NCBI GenBank assembly: GCA_017416795.1
Contig: JAFQBD010000019.1
Coordinates: 1-64,000, forward strand
Source: Bacillota bacterium
GTDB lineage: Bacteria > Bacillota > Clostridia > Peptostreptococcales > Anaerovoracaceae
DNA: 64,000 nucleotides
Direction of reading: 5' to 3'
Below are positions 63,833-64,000 of this stretch, piece by piece. A model generated the notes under the pieces. It ran no database searches, had not been told where the DNA came from, and saw nothing but the letters and a program-made list of their open reading frames with translations. The position numbers and the translations under genes were made by a program. Within the stretch, counting starts at the first letter, position 1. Each line of letters begins with the position of its first letter.

Positions 63833-64000
63833 TCAATAGTGAAACACCTCTTTCGAATTTTCATAAATGGTATCTGATATGTCGAATCCAACTACATCAG
63901 ATATCATTGACATGTTTCTTTTAAGTTCCTTTTCTATCTCATCTATGTGTTGAACTTTTAGCGCAAATGGTGCATCCGTTTCTAGCAACATGTGATCTAT
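63833..64000 (-). CDS. TatD-like metal-dependent hydrolase, C-terminal part (cut by window edge)
   Basis: The last 55 codons of a gene that continues past the window. The segment HMLLETDAPFALK matches the conserved LLETDAPY/F of TatD-family nucleases, and DTIYENSKEVFHY the usual ...N...LF end. Between them the sequence lacks the usual proline/arginine-rich loop, as in diverged members. TatD relatives are part of the Qat (QatD) phage-defence operon; whether this one is QatD needs the sequence beyond the edge. Confidence 0.7.
   Translation of the reverse strand: MDHMLLETDAPFALKVQHIDEIEKELKRNMSMISDVVGFDISDTIYENSKEVFHY

Overview
The window reads as a chromosomal segment of a strictly or mainly anaerobic, Gram-positive low/medium-GC Clostridia-type bacterium (phylum Bacillota). 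The reasons are an hrcA-grpE-dnaK-dnaJ operon under a CIRCE operator, AGGAGG-type ribosome binding sites, an AddA-type recombination nuclease, pyruvate formate-lyase with its activase, the Bacillota-type GlgC/GlgD pair, a SigV/RsiV-like ECF pair and YtrA-type GntR control. No species can be named from the sequence alone. Almost all genes lie on the minus strand; the exceptions are gpmI, a glucokinase and two tiny toxin genes.

Layout. 1-3.8 kb: heat-shock operon (dnaJ is cut by the window edge). 3.9-10 kb: amidase, addA and divergent gpmI. 10-17.7 kb: a six-gene operon (TetR regulator, two class III aminotransferases, class II aldolase, FGGY sugar kinase, GPH-type symporter), probably for uptake and breakdown of an unidentified amino-sugar or amino-polyol-like compound. 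17.8-21 kb: pflA and pflB. 21-24.8 kb: pnp, rpsO and glucokinase. 24.85-35.5 kb: two ABC-2 type transporter modules with membrane-anchored companions, a GntR regulator and an HTH/membrane regulator, bracketed by two near-identical type I toxin-antitoxin cassettes. 35.5-45.4 kb: a tight co-directional run of small membrane proteins and lipoproteins headed by an ECF sigma factor, an RsiV-like anti-sigma factor and a signal-peptidase-like gene, with an ECF-like promoter upstream. 45.5-48.9 kb: two HTH/membrane regulators, a metallophosphatase and a chromosomal AAA ATPase. 49.0-49.2 kb: a striking array of six copies of an 11-bp motif forming three inverted pairs. 49.2-60.8 kb: glycogen operon glgB-glgP-glgC-glgD-glgA plus a GH13-GH77 fusion. 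60.8-64 kb: a candidate small RNA, a nuclease-like protein of unknown family, a broken rhuM gene and the 3' end of a TatD-like gene, which together look like the edge of a defence or accessory island.

How the genes fit together. The central-metabolism genes (gpmI, glucokinase, pfl, glycogen cycle) describe sugar fermentation with glycogen storage. The accessory middle section looks like an envelope-stress and export region: an ECF sigma factor whose RsiV-like partner is, in the studied family member, activated by signal-peptidase cleavage sits beside a signal-peptidase-like gene and upstream of many surface proteins.

The most interesting items are: (1) the duplicated TxpA/Hol-Tox-like type I toxin-antitoxin cassettes, both with an ATT start codon and complete antisense promoters; (2) the 11-bp inverted-pair array at 49.0-49.2 kb; (3) the dual-aminotransferase catabolic operon; (4) the nuclease-like protein plus TatD-like edge gene; (5) the candidate sRNA at 60.9 kb. 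All homology statements are from recognition of motifs, not from database searches.
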